This document shows positions 1 through 8,374 of a stretch of 22,857 nt of DNA, piece after piece. This DNA comes from a virus: positions 1 to 22,857 of the IMG/VR virus record IMGVR_UViG_3300006101_000074; one strand, 5' to 3'. Both the position numbers and the translations under genes were made by a program. The notes beneath the pieces are model-generated. The model did no database searches. It saw only the letters and a program-made list of their open reading frames with translations, and was not told the origin of the DNA. How positions within the stretch are numbered: the stretch's first letter is position 1; each line of letters starts with the position of its first letter.

Positions 1-761
1 ATTGTTATTCCAGCTGGTGTCATTACTATACTAGAAGAACCAACTTTAAAAGTAATCTGTGTTGGAGATGTTACTGTGATATTTGATCCGCTAGAATCAA
101 CAGTAATGTCCCCGCTGCTATTAAGATGAATCAAACCACCAGTTGCTGTAACACTAAAATCTTGAGCTACGTTATAATGAACGCCACCTTCTTCAACAGC
201 AAATGTTAAATCGCCAGCGTGATGCATATGTCCATCACCACCCTTCGAATATATTTTACCAGAAGATTCAGTGGCTGCTGTTACAGCTCCTGCTACTGCC
301 TTAGTTTCATGCTCGCCATTTTCATGATGAGTACCATTTTGTGCTTGTGAACGAGACCCACCACCAACTCTTTCATCACTATGTCCAACGCTATCAGATG
401 ACTTAGCTTGTGAAGAGCTCTTATCAACACCATGTTTAATGCTACTGGTGTTACCATCACCATCTTGATGAGTAGTGGTCCAATAACCATCCTTGTTCAT
501 TTTTGCATGCATGTTTCCCATATTAGTAGGATCATGAGAATCAACTGATACAGAAGTAGGAGTGGACGTTACTTGAACTAATGGAAATTTTCCTGGATTT
601 GGTTGAGGATCAACTCTTTTGTTCTGTGTTACTGGTGCCTTTGAAACACCTGCAGCTGCAGGATCATATGTTTGTGTTATCCCACCGACAGTGAATGTAT
701 CACCTGCCTTTGCATCAGGGTTAGCAGCTGCATATGCTGCGCTTGGATTATCAAATGACAT
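1..761 (-). CDS. gp5 C-terminal-like baseplate spike protein (partial, runs off window)
   Basis: The start ATG (761-759) overlaps the stop of the upstream 554-residue gene as TAATG, which implies translational coupling. The reading frame stays open to base 3 and leaves the window, so the C-terminus is missing. The first ~100 residues are polar and low-complexity, rich in Ser, Asp, His and Gly. From about residue 170 the sequence becomes a short-period beta pattern alternating hydrophobic and Gly/Ser/Thr residues, ending in SSSIVMTPAGIT. That ending is typical of the triple-stranded beta-helix spike of T4 gp5, VgrG and Mu gp45. I infer that this is the membrane-puncturing spike, made as a separate chain from the OB-fold protein at 2429-2752. 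No lysozyme domain is visible. Family assignment is by pattern only. Confidence 0.7.
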   Translation of the reverse strand, partial: MSFDNPSAAYAAANPDAKAGDTFTVGGITQTYDPAAAGVSKAPVTQNKRVDPQPNPGKFPLVQVTSTPTSVSVDSHDPTNMGNMHAKMNKDGYWTTTHQDGDGNTSSIKHGVDKSSSQAKSSDSVGHSDERVGGGSRSQAQNGTHHENGEHETKAVAGAVTAATESSGKIYSKGGDGHMHHAGDLTFAVEEGGVHYNVAQDFSVTATGGLIHLNSSGDITVDSSGSNITVTSPTQITFKVGSSSIVMTPAGIT

Positions 762-2425
762 TATACTAACCTTGTTCCGTTACCAACAACTACCTGTGTA
801 CCAGCTTGAACTATTGATTTGGCTACATTTTCAGGGGCAGAAATAATTTTATCTCCAAAGGCAGTGACCATAGAAATTTGACCATTAACTGCAGCAGCTA
901 AATTCGCAGTAGCATTAACAGCATTAGCAATTGATTCTGCTCTTGCTTCACCAAAGATATTCTGTGCAACATTATGAGCTGCTTTCGAAAGAGACATTGC
1001 CTTAGTAGCGTTTGTCAATCCTTTTGTCAAATTATTTACATTTGCGCCAGATGCACTGAGGTTAGATAATGAACTAGTAATATTACCACCAATTTGTGGA
1101 AGTAATTTACTTACGTTATTTAATAGACCACTTAATGGAGAACCAAGGATTTTATTTAAACCACCATCAATAATTCCTGCAATACCACCATTAATAATAC
1201 CGCCAAGAGTAGTATGTGTAAATGCACCAGAAGCAATGCCAGGAATAGCGCCAATTCCGATACCAGCTGTGATATCACTTACATTACCAGCTATATGTGA
1301 AACAACCGCTAATGATTGACCAATTGGATTAGTAACACCAAGTGCAGTACTAAGTGTACCTGCAATATCACTTACTGCAGCAGTAGCAATAGCAATATGT
1401 TCATCACCTACCAGAAAAGGAATGTTTTGTGTAAGATGTGGATTAGGTGAAGTAAGAACGCTTGTGTTGATTCTAACACCACCAATAACTTGAGATGTAT
1501 TAAGATAACCACTAGGTCCGACCAATGCAATTTTAGCAGCAAGTGATCCAGGAACAAGACCAAATGCAGGTCCACCAAATGCAGCAACAGCATCGATAGC
1601 ACCAGCTGCACCTGCATTAATAGCATTAACAGCAGCATTGATATTCTGAGAAGTTGAAACAGCCGCAGCAATTTCTGTAGCTGCTAGTGCACCAACAGCA
1701 ACATTATTAATCATTCCCATCATACCAGTGTGTAATGAATTTGTTGCGGAAGCTGTTAATAATCCAGATACAGAAAGATTAGGCATAACACTATTCAATG
1801 CACCAAGCATTGATGTTAATCCATGCGCTCCTGCGAGACCTTGTAATGCTCCACCAATACCACCAGAAGTCATTGAAAGGATACCAGCTGGACTGGTAAG
1901 CTTGTCCATCATCTTTAACATGATCATTGATTGTAATGCTTTCTTAAGCACCATACCGATAGCCTGTGGATCAGCAGCAATCAACGCATCATGAATATTC
2001 TTACTAGGATCTTGTGAAGCAGCAGTTGGATGATCAGTATCTAATCCTTGTGATGCCTTAGTTGTTTTTGCATTATCAACAGCAGAAGCTGCAGGAGGTG
2101 TTTTAGCTGTATCTGGTTTACCAACATTTACGTTGTTGATACCATAAGCTTTATCTGAGCTTTTAAGTGCTGCCCATGCATCTGTTGAAGCAACAACACC
2201 CTTACCATCAGAGCCAACAATTGGTGGCATTTTGTACTCAGGAATACCCTGAATTGGTTTGTCATACGACATTGGACCAATTGGCGCTGAGGGATTTGGT
2301 GTTGATAATTGTTTAGATCCGTCTGCTTCTGTAGTATCAGGAGCAGCAGGAGTTTGTGATTGTGGTGCTGTAGCATCTGGTACTTCTGTTACTGTCGCAC
2401 CATCTTGTGAATATACTAGTGCCAT
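761..2425 (-). CDS. Ala/Gly-rich baseplate-operon protein of unknown function (554 aa)
   Basis: I do not recognise a family. Start ATG at 2425, seven bases after a GGAAG ribosome site, three bases after the stop of the OB-fold gene. Residues 1-150 are Pro/Ala/Thr/Asp-rich and look disordered. From about residue 155 to the end the protein is dominated by Ala, Gly, Ser and aliphatic residues, with many GxxxG/AxxxG-like stretches and several long apolar runs that could be membrane-interacting or form bundled helices. It lies inside the baseplate operon between the gp5-type OB protein and the beta-helix spike, so a virion, hub or injection role is likely by position. A minor tape-measure or pilot protein is possible but not shown. 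Confidence 0.85.
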   Translation of the reverse strand: MALVYSQDGATVTEVPDATAPQSQTPAAPDTTEADGSKQLSTPNPSAPIGPMSYDKPIQGIPEYKMPPIVGSDGKGVVASTDAWAALKSSDKAYGINNVNVGKPDTAKTPPAASAVDNAKTTKASQGLDTDHPTAASQDPSKNIHDALIAADPQAIGMVLKKALQSMIMLKMMDKLTSPAGILSMTSGGIGGALQGLAGAHGLTSMLGALNSVMPNLSVSGLLTASATNSLHTGMMGMINNVAVGALAATEIAAAVSTSQNINAAVNAINAGAAGAIDAVAAFGGPAFGLVPGSLAAKIALVGPSGYLNTSQVIGGVRINTSVLTSPNPHLTQNIPFLVGDEHIAIATAAVSDIAGTLSTALGVTNPIGQSLAVVSHIAGNVSDITAGIGIGAIPGIASGAFTHTTLGGIINGGIAGIIDGGLNKILGSPLSGLLNNVSKLLPQIGGNITSSLSNLSASGANVNNLTKGLTNATKAMSLSKAAHNVAQNIFGEARAESIANAVNATANLAAAVNGQISMVTAFGDKIISAPENVAKSIVQAGTQVVVGNGTRLV

Positions 2426-2428
2426 AAA

Positions 2429-2752
2429 TTAGCTTCCATAATCTGGTAAGGCAGATCTATGCATGCTGCCAAGAATAATTGGTATCTGTTTTGTTTCTGG
2501 ATCTAACCAAAATCCAACGACTGTACTTCCTGGCATATAATTGACAGTTGTGCCAATACCATTAAGCGAAGGAGAATTATTCATGAGACAATGACCCCAT
2601 GGTAGATCTTCATCTGCAATTGGTTCATCACCAACATTATGATGACCATGAACAATTAATTTAACTTTGCCGCTGCCATTGTCAGGATCTTTAACATCTC
2701 TAACTTCAGCAACAAACATATGCATGTGACTGCCAAGTGAATTATCTGTCAT
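2429..2752 (-). CDS. 5: gp5-type OB-fold baseplate hub protein (107 aa, no lysozyme domain)
   Basis: Resembles the N-terminal OB-fold domain of the T4 hub protein gp5. The matching elements are a strand around GSGKVKLIVHGHHN, then the DLPWGHCLM segment, then TTVNYMPGSTVVGFW, and finally IPIILGSMH near the C-terminus. In T4 this domain sits on the gp27 trimer and is followed by a lysozyme domain and a beta-helix in one chain. Here the protein stops after the OB fold at 107 residues. The start ATG (2752-2750) overlaps the end of the gp27-like gene by four bases (ATGA type), so the two are probably co-translated. The spike continuation appears to be the separate product encoded at 1-761. Confidence 0.85.
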   Translation of the reverse strand: MTDNSLGSHMHMFVAEVRDVKDPDNGSGKVKLIVHGHHNVGDEPIADEDLPWGHCLMNNSPSLNGIGTTVNYMPGSTVVGFWLDPETKQIPIILGSMHRSALPDYGS

Positions 2753-3981
2753 TGTACTTTATCCTCAAATGCACCCTTAAGACATTCTAAATTAGTAACA
2801 TATCTAGGTCTAACATCTGGACGTCTAATCTCATGATGTGACTTTGCAATTAACCAACGTCCGCTCATCTGAGGATCAGCTTCTTTATTATTTGTTTGTG
2901 ATGTAATTTTAGGAACATTAGCCATGATTGTTTTTCCTGGCTCTAAAATAGGATCACCGATTATTGTCATGTGCATAAGTTGTTCTTGCATTTGAGCCAT
3001 ATTCAGTTGTTTGTATGGGATAGATGCAGGAACATTACTTTTATCGACTTTAATATTTTTATTTGGATTCACAACTCTGAAAACTGTTTTATTAGCTTTT
3101 GGAAATAAATTTGCAAATGTTGCAAGTGTAGTAATGAGACCCACACCTAAACTGATTAGCTCTTCAGCTTTAGGTTTAAAATCTTGACTTACAAACTTAT
3201 GAGTATGTGGATCATAAGTGCAAACTCTCTGATTAATAACACCAGCATGAATACGATTCATTGCATCCATATTTTGTTGAACTTTGATCGCAAGAATATT
3301 ATTTTCGATGTTGCTATTAATAGAATGACCGACTGTATTTTCTTGTTTGAATGTTTTAACATCACCTTGTTGTAACATATATTCGAGCGACTGGAAATAT
3401 AATCCTCTCCAAGTTTGCCAGAACATAAAATTCGAACCTTTGTTTTTTGCTGATACTGCTTCTTTCCTTAACATTTCAACTGCATGAAATGAAGGCTGGT
3501 TAGTAATTTTAAAATTACGATTGCCTTTGGTAGGCTCAGCAAACAATGGAAGATTTGAGTTATGATAATTTTTATGGAGATCTTGAATAATTTGATCAAT
3601 AGTAGTATTATATGCTTTCTGAACATGATTTGCCTGACCAGAAAGAGATTCACGAGTAATACAATCTAACTTATACACCTTTGATTTTAAAGCGCCAAAA
3701 GGTTCTACTTCTTTAACGCTGTTCAAATGGAACATGTAACTTACAGGAATCCCATTAGGTTTACGCATTGTGAAAGCTACTTGCTCGTCACCAGCGATTT
3801 TTAATTGTCCGATGTAATCTTGATCATCAACAACTTCAATTTCAGCTGTTACTGCTGGAATAAAAATAGTTTCTAAAATATTGCATGATAGAAAATTGCG
3901 AGCCATATTCCAAGCAGTAGTTCTTGGAGATATGATAGTTAAGTTATCGATAAAAATATCACCTGGATTAAAACTTGCCAT
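2749..3981 (-). CDS. 27: gp27-like baseplate hub protein
   Basis: A 410-residue protein, close to the 391 residues of T4 gp27. It begins with a gp27-like segment (FIDNLTIISPRTTAWNMARN, residues 10-30), followed by beta-rich hub-domain text that ends in a YKLDCITRESL strand, then helices ending in FMFWQTWRGLYFQSLEYML. In T4, gp27 trimers form the pseudo-sixfold ring that joins the spike (gp5) to the tail tube. It is directly upstream of, and overlaps by four bases, the gp5-type OB gene, the same pairing as in the T4 hub. Start ATG at 3981 directly follows the gp53-like stop. The C-terminal 70 residues contain a basic stretch. Assignment is by motif layout and neighbours. Confidence 0.8.
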   Translation of the reverse strand: MASFNPGDIFIDNLTIISPRTTAWNMARNFLSCNILETIFIPAVTAEIEVVDDQDYIGQLKIAGDEQVAFTMRKPNGIPVSYMFHLNSVKEVEPFGALKSKVYKLDCITRESLSGQANHVQKAYNTTIDQIIQDLHKNYHNSNLPLFAEPTKGNRNFKITNQPSFHAVEMLRKEAVSAKNKGSNFMFWQTWRGLYFQSLEYMLQQGDVKTFKQENTVGHSINSNIENNILAIKVQQNMDAMNRIHAGVINQRVCTYDPHTHKFVSQDFKPKAEELISLGVGLITTLATFANLFPKANKTVFRVVNPNKNIKVDKSNVPASIPYKQLNMAQMQEQLMHMTIIGDPILEPGKTIMANVPKITSQTNNKEADPQMSGRWLIAKSHHEIRRPDVRPRYVTNLECLKGAFEDKVQ

Positions 3982-4881
3982 TTATTGACTCAACAGTTTT
4001 TTGACATTACTGATATAGCTAGGAAGTAAATTAGGTTGTAGTACAAGAATTGACTTATTACCTTCATTTTTTTCCGATTCCATATCATAATAATATACAG
4101 CAGACCAATATGATAATTCTGTATCACTAATATTATTGCTTGTAGATTGAACAGAATTGATTAATACATTAGAGTTGCTTTCTGTGCCATAAACATAGCT
4201 AGCAGCAGTAAATGAATTATTGCTTGGAAATACGTTATTGAATGTGTGCTGGACAATTACAGTAGATGAATTAGAAGCCATTACTTGCGCTTTACCATTA
4301 TTTGTATTTGCATCAGCATAAGTGTAATTAATATTAACAATTTCATCAACCGTGAAATTAGAATTACCAGAAATATTGAAAGTGTAAATTTTATTTGTGG
4401 ATGATTTCCAATCTTCTCTGATTCTCACATAATTAATAATTTGTGAATGACTTCCAAAAGTTGGAGTCCAATATTTTTTTAATTCTGGTGCTAATGCATT
4501 ATATCCAGAAATAGATAATGCATTTTGCTCGACCCAATTATTAATATAATATGCAACTTTCTGTGTTGCATTTTGTAATGATCCGTATTTATTAACTATG
4601 AATGAAAGAAACTGATCTTGAGTTAAATACCATTCATAGTATGGATCAATGATATCATTTGAAAGATATAATGACCAGCTGGTGTAAGGATCACCATATA
4701 CATTATTGGTGATCGTATCTGCCCTTGTACCATCAACAATATCTAATGGATAATAAACATTTGGATTTTTTTCAACGTTGTTTAATGTTACAACGCGCTC
4801 TGTGATATCAACAACAGCGACATTAGATGTGCTGTTTCCATATTGAATAATATTAAAGTTTTTAAAATATGATTCTGGCAT
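3982..4881 (-). CDS. 53: gp53-like baseplate wedge protein
   Basis: The N-terminal 120 residues carry the gp53 family signature: YFKNFNIIQYG, a short ITERV strand, the segment YPLDIVDGTRADTITNNVYG, then DPYTSWSLYLSNDIIDPYYEW and FIVNKYGS. In T4, gp53 bridges neighbouring baseplate wedges and joins gp25 and gp6 in the inner baseplate. At 299 residues it is longer than T4 gp53 (about 196); the extra Asn/Ser-rich beta-like C-terminal half (residues 165-299) is specific to this lineage. The start ATG (4881-4879) overlaps the stop of the gp48-like gene by one base (TAATG type). Confidence 0.82.
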   Translation of the reverse strand: MPESYFKNFNIIQYGNSTSNVAVVDITERVVTLNNVEKNPNVYYPLDIVDGTRADTITNNVYGDPYTSWSLYLSNDIIDPYYEWYLTQDQFLSFIVNKYGSLQNATQKVAYYINNWVEQNALSISGYNALAPELKKYWTPTFGSHSQIINYVRIREDWKSSTNKIYTFNISGNSNFTVDEIVNINYTYADANTNNGKAQVMASNSSTVIVQHTFNNVFPSNNSFTAASYVYGTESNSNVLINSVQSTSNNISDTELSYWSAVYYYDMESEKNEGNKSILVLQPNLLPSYISNVKKLLSQ

Positions 4882-5843
4882 TATGGTAAAACCGTTGTTG
4901 ATCCAGCTGATTCTGATCCTGATGTTGATAAATCAGGTCCAGGATTGCTGGTATTTTTGGTAATGAAATCTTTTAGTCCTTGTAGATTTAAATTTTGACC
5001 AATAGATGTTGCTGCACCGTAATCACTTGCAAGCCAGTATTCAATTTCAGTAAGTGATAATCTAATTTCAACTTCTGTTGGTGCTCTTGTGGCACCAAAA
5101 AAAGATGGTTGACCATTTGGAGCGAAATTAATTTCAAGACCTTCAATAACAGCTGGTTTGAAATTGTATGTAAAATATGCAGTTTGACCGGCAGTAACAG
5201 TTATTTGTACGATATGTGGGTAACTTAAAAGAGTACCACCAGCAGCATTAGTTTGATCTGGAAGTTGATTATATCTGAATGTATTAATGATAGCATTAAG
5301 TACAGCTGATTCAGAAACATTTGAAGGAGATAATTTCCAACTAAAAGAATGTTGTTTGAAAGCAGGAGACTTGAACATCATAGTAAGGAATGGATTTACC
5401 GCAACACCATTAATTTGACCGATCAATCCAGCACCTTTGCTACTAGCAGCTGCTTGAGCTTTATCTTGAGCTACTCCTACTAAAGGTACTCCACTTGCTG
5501 CCAATACATTAGCACTAGCAGCTGCTAATCCAGCAGCATTACCTTGATTAATAGCAGAACCAAGAGCAATATCTAAGTTCTCTTCACTATAAAGAACTCT
5601 TTGATTGTCAGCCATATTATTTGGTAATGGGAGGCGAATTGTGCCAGCATCAGCTAGAATAGGATTGCCAGAAAAATTTGGTCTGTTGTATTCGTAGAAT
5701 GTAAATGACATATAAAAATCTTGATCTTCGAGATCAAGAGGAAATACCAATCTACCACCAGACTGATTATTTGTAATACCAGTTGAAATGCCACCGTTTG
5801 CAGCGGCTCCTCCTGTTGGTAAGCTAATTGGTTGTGAAGCCAT
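4881..5843 (-). CDS. 48: gp48-like baseplate tail-tube cap protein
   Basis: Resembles the T4 tail-tube cap gp48. The diagnostic stretch is NPFLTMMFKSPAFKQHSFSW followed by the P-x-N-x-S/E-S element, an AIINTFRYNQLPD helix, a SYPHIVQITV strand, and a C-terminal GLEINFAPNGQPSFF to LTEIEYW block. In T4 it caps the hub and nucleates the tube together with gp54. I chose the ATG at 5843 rather than the TTG two codons upstream because AAGGA (5854-5850) is six bases from it. First gene of the minus-strand baseplate operon, divergent from gp4. An alanine-rich insertion at residues 95-140 is unusual. gp54 is the alternative name, but the gene at 6941 fits gp54 better. Confidence 0.7.
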   Translation of the reverse strand: MASQPISLPTGGAAANGGISTGITNNQSGGRLVFPLDLEDQDFYMSFTFYEYNRPNFSGNPILADAGTIRLPLPNNMADNQRVLYSEENLDIALGSAINQGNAAGLAAASANVLAASGVPLVGVAQDKAQAAASSKGAGLIGQINGVAVNPFLTMMFKSPAFKQHSFSWKLSPSNVSESAVLNAIINTFRYNQLPDQTNAAGGTLLSYPHIVQITVTAGQTAYFTYNFKPAVIEGLEINFAPNGQPSFFGATRAPTEVEIRLSLTEIEYWLASDYGAATSIGQNLNLQGLKDFITKNTSNPGPDLSTSGSESAGSTTVLP

Positions 5844-5853
5844 CTTCAATCCT

Positions 5854-5861
5854 TATAAATA
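5854..5861 (+). promoter_or_regulatory. T4-type late promoter for the gp4 operon
   Basis: Exact TATAAATA, the T4 gp55-recognised late promoter box, 26 bases before the gp4 start codon. Transcription would start about 12 bases downstream, leaving a very short leader. It lies in the divergent gp48/gp4 interval. Confidence 0.7.
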
Positions 5862-5870
5862 CTTTTTTAC

Positions 5871-5878
5871 TATTTATT
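5871..5878 (-). promoter_or_regulatory. Probable late promoter for the gp48-gp53-gp27-gp5 operon
   Basis: On the minus strand the sequence reads AATAAATA, one mismatch from the late box, 28 bases upstream of the gp48-like ATG at 5843. Together with the plus-strand box at 5854-5861 it forms a compact back-to-back late promoter pair in which each transcript starts across the other's box. Confidence 0.45.
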
Positions 5879-5886
5879 TGAGTGCC

Positions 5887-6339
5887 ATGAAAACATACAA
5901 AGGTTATTTCAACCCTAAGAACCCAAAAAAGTATCGTGGTGATCCACGTAACATTATTTATCGTTCTCGCTGGGAATCTATTGTTATGGATATGTTTGAT
6001 CGACATCCAGATGTTATAGAATGGTCGAGCGAAGAAATAGTGATACCGTATCGTTCTCCCGTAGATGGTAGAATGCATAGATACTTTGTTGATTTTTATG
6101 TTAAAAAAAGAACACCAACTGGTAAGATAGAAACATCATTGGTTGAAGTAAAACCGTTAGCACAGACTAAACCTCCTATTCTTAAAGAAGGTAAGTCAAA
6201 AATGACACGTAATTATGTTAATGCTGTAATGACATGGGGTGTTAATTCTTCAAAATGGGAAGCTGCTGAAAAATATTGCAATGAACGAGATTGGTCGTTC
6301 GTTATCATAACTGAAAAAGAATTAGGATTAAACTTCTGA
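5887..6339 (+). CDS. 4: gp4-like head completion protein (TnsA-like nuclease fold)
   Basis: A 150-residue product, the same length as T4 gp4 (gene 50/4), which finishes DNA-filled heads so that tails can attach. It opens with a GYFNPKNPKKYRGDPRNIIY block and shows a PD-(D/E)XK-like nuclease arrangement: SRWE (Glu near residue 27), VDFYVK (Asp near 65) and VEVKP (near 80). This agrees with proposals that gp4 trims packaged DNA ends. I start it at the ATG at 5887, because the longer open frame would run into the divergent gp48 gene and its promoters. The stop overlaps the next start as TGATG. Confidence 0.85.
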   Translation: MKTYKGYFNPKNPKKYRGDPRNIIYRSRWESIVMDMFDRHPDVIEWSSEEIVIPYRSPVDGRMHRYFVDFYVKKRTPTGKIETSLVEVKPLAQTKPPILKEGKSKMTRNYVNAVMTWGVNSSKWEAAEKYCNERDWSFVIITEKELGLNF

Positions 6340-6941
6340 TGGCAAAGTTATTCGAAACAATATTACAAAAAGGTAAAGTCGAGGGATTTGATAATCCTAA
6401 TTCCGATGATGCTATGGATTGGCTTCGTGAACAAGCATTGAAAGTTAATAAAGCTAATCCAAAGGAAATTATTGATCAAGCTGGACCATTTAAACGTATA
6501 CAGGAACTAACTGGTAATTCAATTGGTAAAATGTACATGTTCAGTTATGATCCAAAAACAAAAGCTACGCTTCCATTCTATGACACATATCCATTAGTAT
6601 TCCCAGTAGAATATTATGGTGATGGATTCCTTGGAATTAATTTACATTATCTTCCACCAATGCTTCGTGCAAAGTTGATGGATGCTTTGTATGACAACCT
6701 AAATAATAAGAAGTATGATAAAACTACTAAATTGAAAATTTCATATGGAATACTTAAAGGCGCGGCAAGATTTAAATATTTCGAACCATGTTTGAAAAGA
6801 TATCTATTTGATCATGTGAAATCACCATTTGTTTACATTTCTCCTGATGAATGGAATATCGCTTTGATGTTACCCACCGAAAGATTTGTTGGCGCTTCAA
6901 AATCAACTGTTTACCAAAACTCAACACGCATGGCACGATAA
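6339..6941 (+). CDS. Conserved T4-type virion assembly protein, possibly gp2-like DNA end protector
   Basis: A 200-residue soluble protein coupled to gp4 (TGATG) and to the following tube-like gene (TAATG). Recognisable features are IGKMYMFSYDPKTKATLPFYD, then YPLVFPVEYYGDGFLGINLHYLPP at residues 82-106, a basic helical segment, and a C-terminal FEPCLKRYLFDHVKSPFVYI and EW element. In T4 the gene beside gene 4 is gene 2, which protects packaged DNA ends. That neighbour relation and general size make gp2 my best guess, but T4 gp2 is longer (274 residues) and I cannot confirm similarity by eye. A wedge or neck protein is an alternative. Confidence 0.85.
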   Translation: MAKLFETILQKGKVEGFDNPNSDDAMDWLREQALKVNKANPKEIIDQAGPFKRIQELTGNSIGKMYMFSYDPKTKATLPFYDTYPLVFPVEYYGDGFLGINLHYLPPMLRAKLMDALYDNLNNKKYDKTTKLKISYGILKGAARFKYFEPCLKRYLFDHVKSPFVYISPDEWNIALMLPTERFVGASKSTVYQNSTRMAR

Positions 6942-7645
6942 TGGCATTTGACATAGAAGAATTTAAAGCACGCATCGAAGACGGCGGAATACTTCAGACA
7001 AACAAGTATGACGTACAGATATATTTTCCATATGGTTCACCAATGGTTAATGCATTAATTCCTAATTCAGCTGATGGCGCTTCTTCAAGTCAAGTGCTTG
7101 AAGATCTATCGTATCGTTGTATTGCAGCTTCGATTCCAGGTGTTGCTCTTAGAACTTCTGACAATAATCGTTTCGGTGTTGGTGTTAGTGAAAAGATTCC
7201 ATTCTCCGCTGGTTATACAGACGTTTCATTAACTTTTGTTTGTGATAGATTTGGAACAGCGTACAACTTCTGGTACACTTGGTTCAATTATATCTTTGCT
7301 GCAAATGGTCATGAAACACAGGGTACTAGCTCTGGTAGAAATTTTTATACCACAGAATATAAAGATAACTATGCTGCTAATATTGTAATAACTGTTTATG
7401 ATACTAGTGGTGAACCTGCAATTCAAACTGTTCTATTAAAAGCATTTCCAATCAGTCTTAATGATGTTTCATTGAGTTGGTCTGACAACAACAACCTCGT
7501 AAAAATTACTGCAAATATAACATTCAGAGAATGGTCGCTTGGTGAAGTTCAAGCACAGCCTGCATTGAGTGTATTTGGATTGGCGATTAATACTGTGAGC
7601 AACATTATCTCTAACGTTGTTGATAGTGTTACAAGATTATTTTAA
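6941..7645 (+). CDS. 54: Tail-tube-fold protein, probable gp54-like baseplate tube initiator
   Basis: A 234-residue beta-rich protein with the pattern of T4 gp19/gp54 tube proteins: N-terminal helix, NKYDVQIYFP strand, LSYRCIAASIPGVALRT (the 'ce-A-lPG' element of tube proteins, residues 60-76), a DVSLTFVCDRFGTAYNFWYTW block, then a TEYKDNYAANIVITVYD strand pair and KAFPISLNDVSLSW. It is encoded in the baseplate/hub block rather than beside a sheath or portal gene, so gp54 fits better than the major tube gp19. Start chosen at ATG 6941, which overlaps the preceding stop by one base; the longer frame upstream overlaps a real gene. Fewer residues than T4 gp54 (320). Confidence 0.65.
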   Translation: MAFDIEEFKARIEDGGILQTNKYDVQIYFPYGSPMVNALIPNSADGASSSQVLEDLSYRCIAASIPGVALRTSDNNRFGVGVSEKIPFSAGYTDVSLTFVCDRFGTAYNFWYTWFNYIFAANGHETQGTSSGRNFYTTEYKDNYAANIVITVYDTSGEPAIQTVLLKAFPISLNDVSLSWSDNNNLVKITANITFREWSLGEVQAQPALSVFGLAINTVSNIISNVVDSVTRLF

Positions 7646-7660
7646 TAACTGGAGTATACC

Positions 7661-8374
7661 ATGGCGTTACCAAAAATTGACTACCCTACAATTTTGATTG
7701 AATTACCTTCTGACAAGAAAACTTATATGTTCAGACCGATGCTTGTAAAGGATGAAAAGCTCCTTTTGATGGCGAAGGTAAGCGAAGATGATACAGATAT
7801 TCTTACTGCTATTAAACAGGTTGTGAATAACTGTAGCCTTGATCCGACACTTAATATCGACAAGATTCCATTGTTCGCGCTCGAGTATTTATTCATTAGA
7901 CTTAGAGGTTTCTCGATCGGTGACATGATTAAAGTCGCTTACAGAGATCTTGAAGATGATAAAACATATGAATTCGATATTGATCTCAAAGATATTACCA
8001 TTAAGTATCCTGAAAAAACAGATACAAAAATCGAAGTAACTAAGACTTCTGGTTTGGTGATGAAGTATCCTTCAGCTAGCATTTATAGCGATAAGGAATT
8101 CCTTAAAGCAACTGGTGAAGAAACTTTCTATCGTCTTGTTGTCCGTTGCATTGATCAGATTTATGATGAAGATAATGTATATGAAGGCAAAGATTTCTTA
8201 GAAGATGATATTTTAGAATTTATCGAACTTATGGATATTACGAGCTTTGAAAAAGTTCGTTCATTCATGACTAACCTACCTTCTTTGTATTATAAAATTG
8301 AATATAAAAATGCTATGGATCATGACAAGGCGATCGAATTGACGACGTTATCCGATTTTTTTACCTTGCGCTGA
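7661..8374 (+). CDS. 26: gp26-like baseplate hub assembly protein (zero-frame product)
   Basis: A 237-residue acidic protein of the T4 baseplate gp26/gp51 family (PF12322 type): it begins with LPKIDYPTILIELPSDKKTYMFRPMLVKDEK, followed by a LLLMAK helix, IKQVVNNCSLD, and LPLFALEYLFIRLRGFSIGD, all characteristic of that family. Start ATG is six bases after GGAG. The zero-frame product ends at TGA 8372-8374, ten bases after a run of seven T residues (8356-8362) that fits a T_TTT_TTT slippery heptamer. A -1 slip there would extend the protein by 60 residues. In T4 these proteins act in hub assembly and are not in the mature virion; position just ahead of the large tail protein also fits a tail-assembly chaperone. 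Confidence 0.85.
   Translation: MALPKIDYPTILIELPSDKKTYMFRPMLVKDEKLLLMAKVSEDDTDILTAIKQVVNNCSLDPTLNIDKIPLFALEYLFIRLRGFSIGDMIKVAYRDLEDDKTYEFDIDLKDITIKYPEKTDTKIEVTKTSGLVMKYPSASIYSDKEFLKATGEETFYRLVVRCIDQIYDEDNVYEGKDFLEDDILEFIELMDITSFEKVRSFMTNLPSLYYKIEYKNAMDHDKAIELTTLSDFFTLR
8356..8362 (+). promoter_or_regulatory. Candidate -1 ribosomal frameshift slippery site (T TTT TTT)
   Basis: Seven Ts read in the gp26 frame as GAT TTT TTT ACC. This is an X XXY YYZ heptamer with both tRNAs able to re-pair after a one-base backward slip, continuing TAC CTT GCG. Only four codons (ACC to the TGA) separate it from the zero-frame end. I see no strong stem or pseudoknot downstream; a weak stimulator or the homopolymer itself would have to suffice. 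Confidence 0.6.

Noticed and set aside
3184-3375. Small plus-strand gene inside gp27
   Set aside because: No ribosome site and fully inside a well-supported minus-strand gene.
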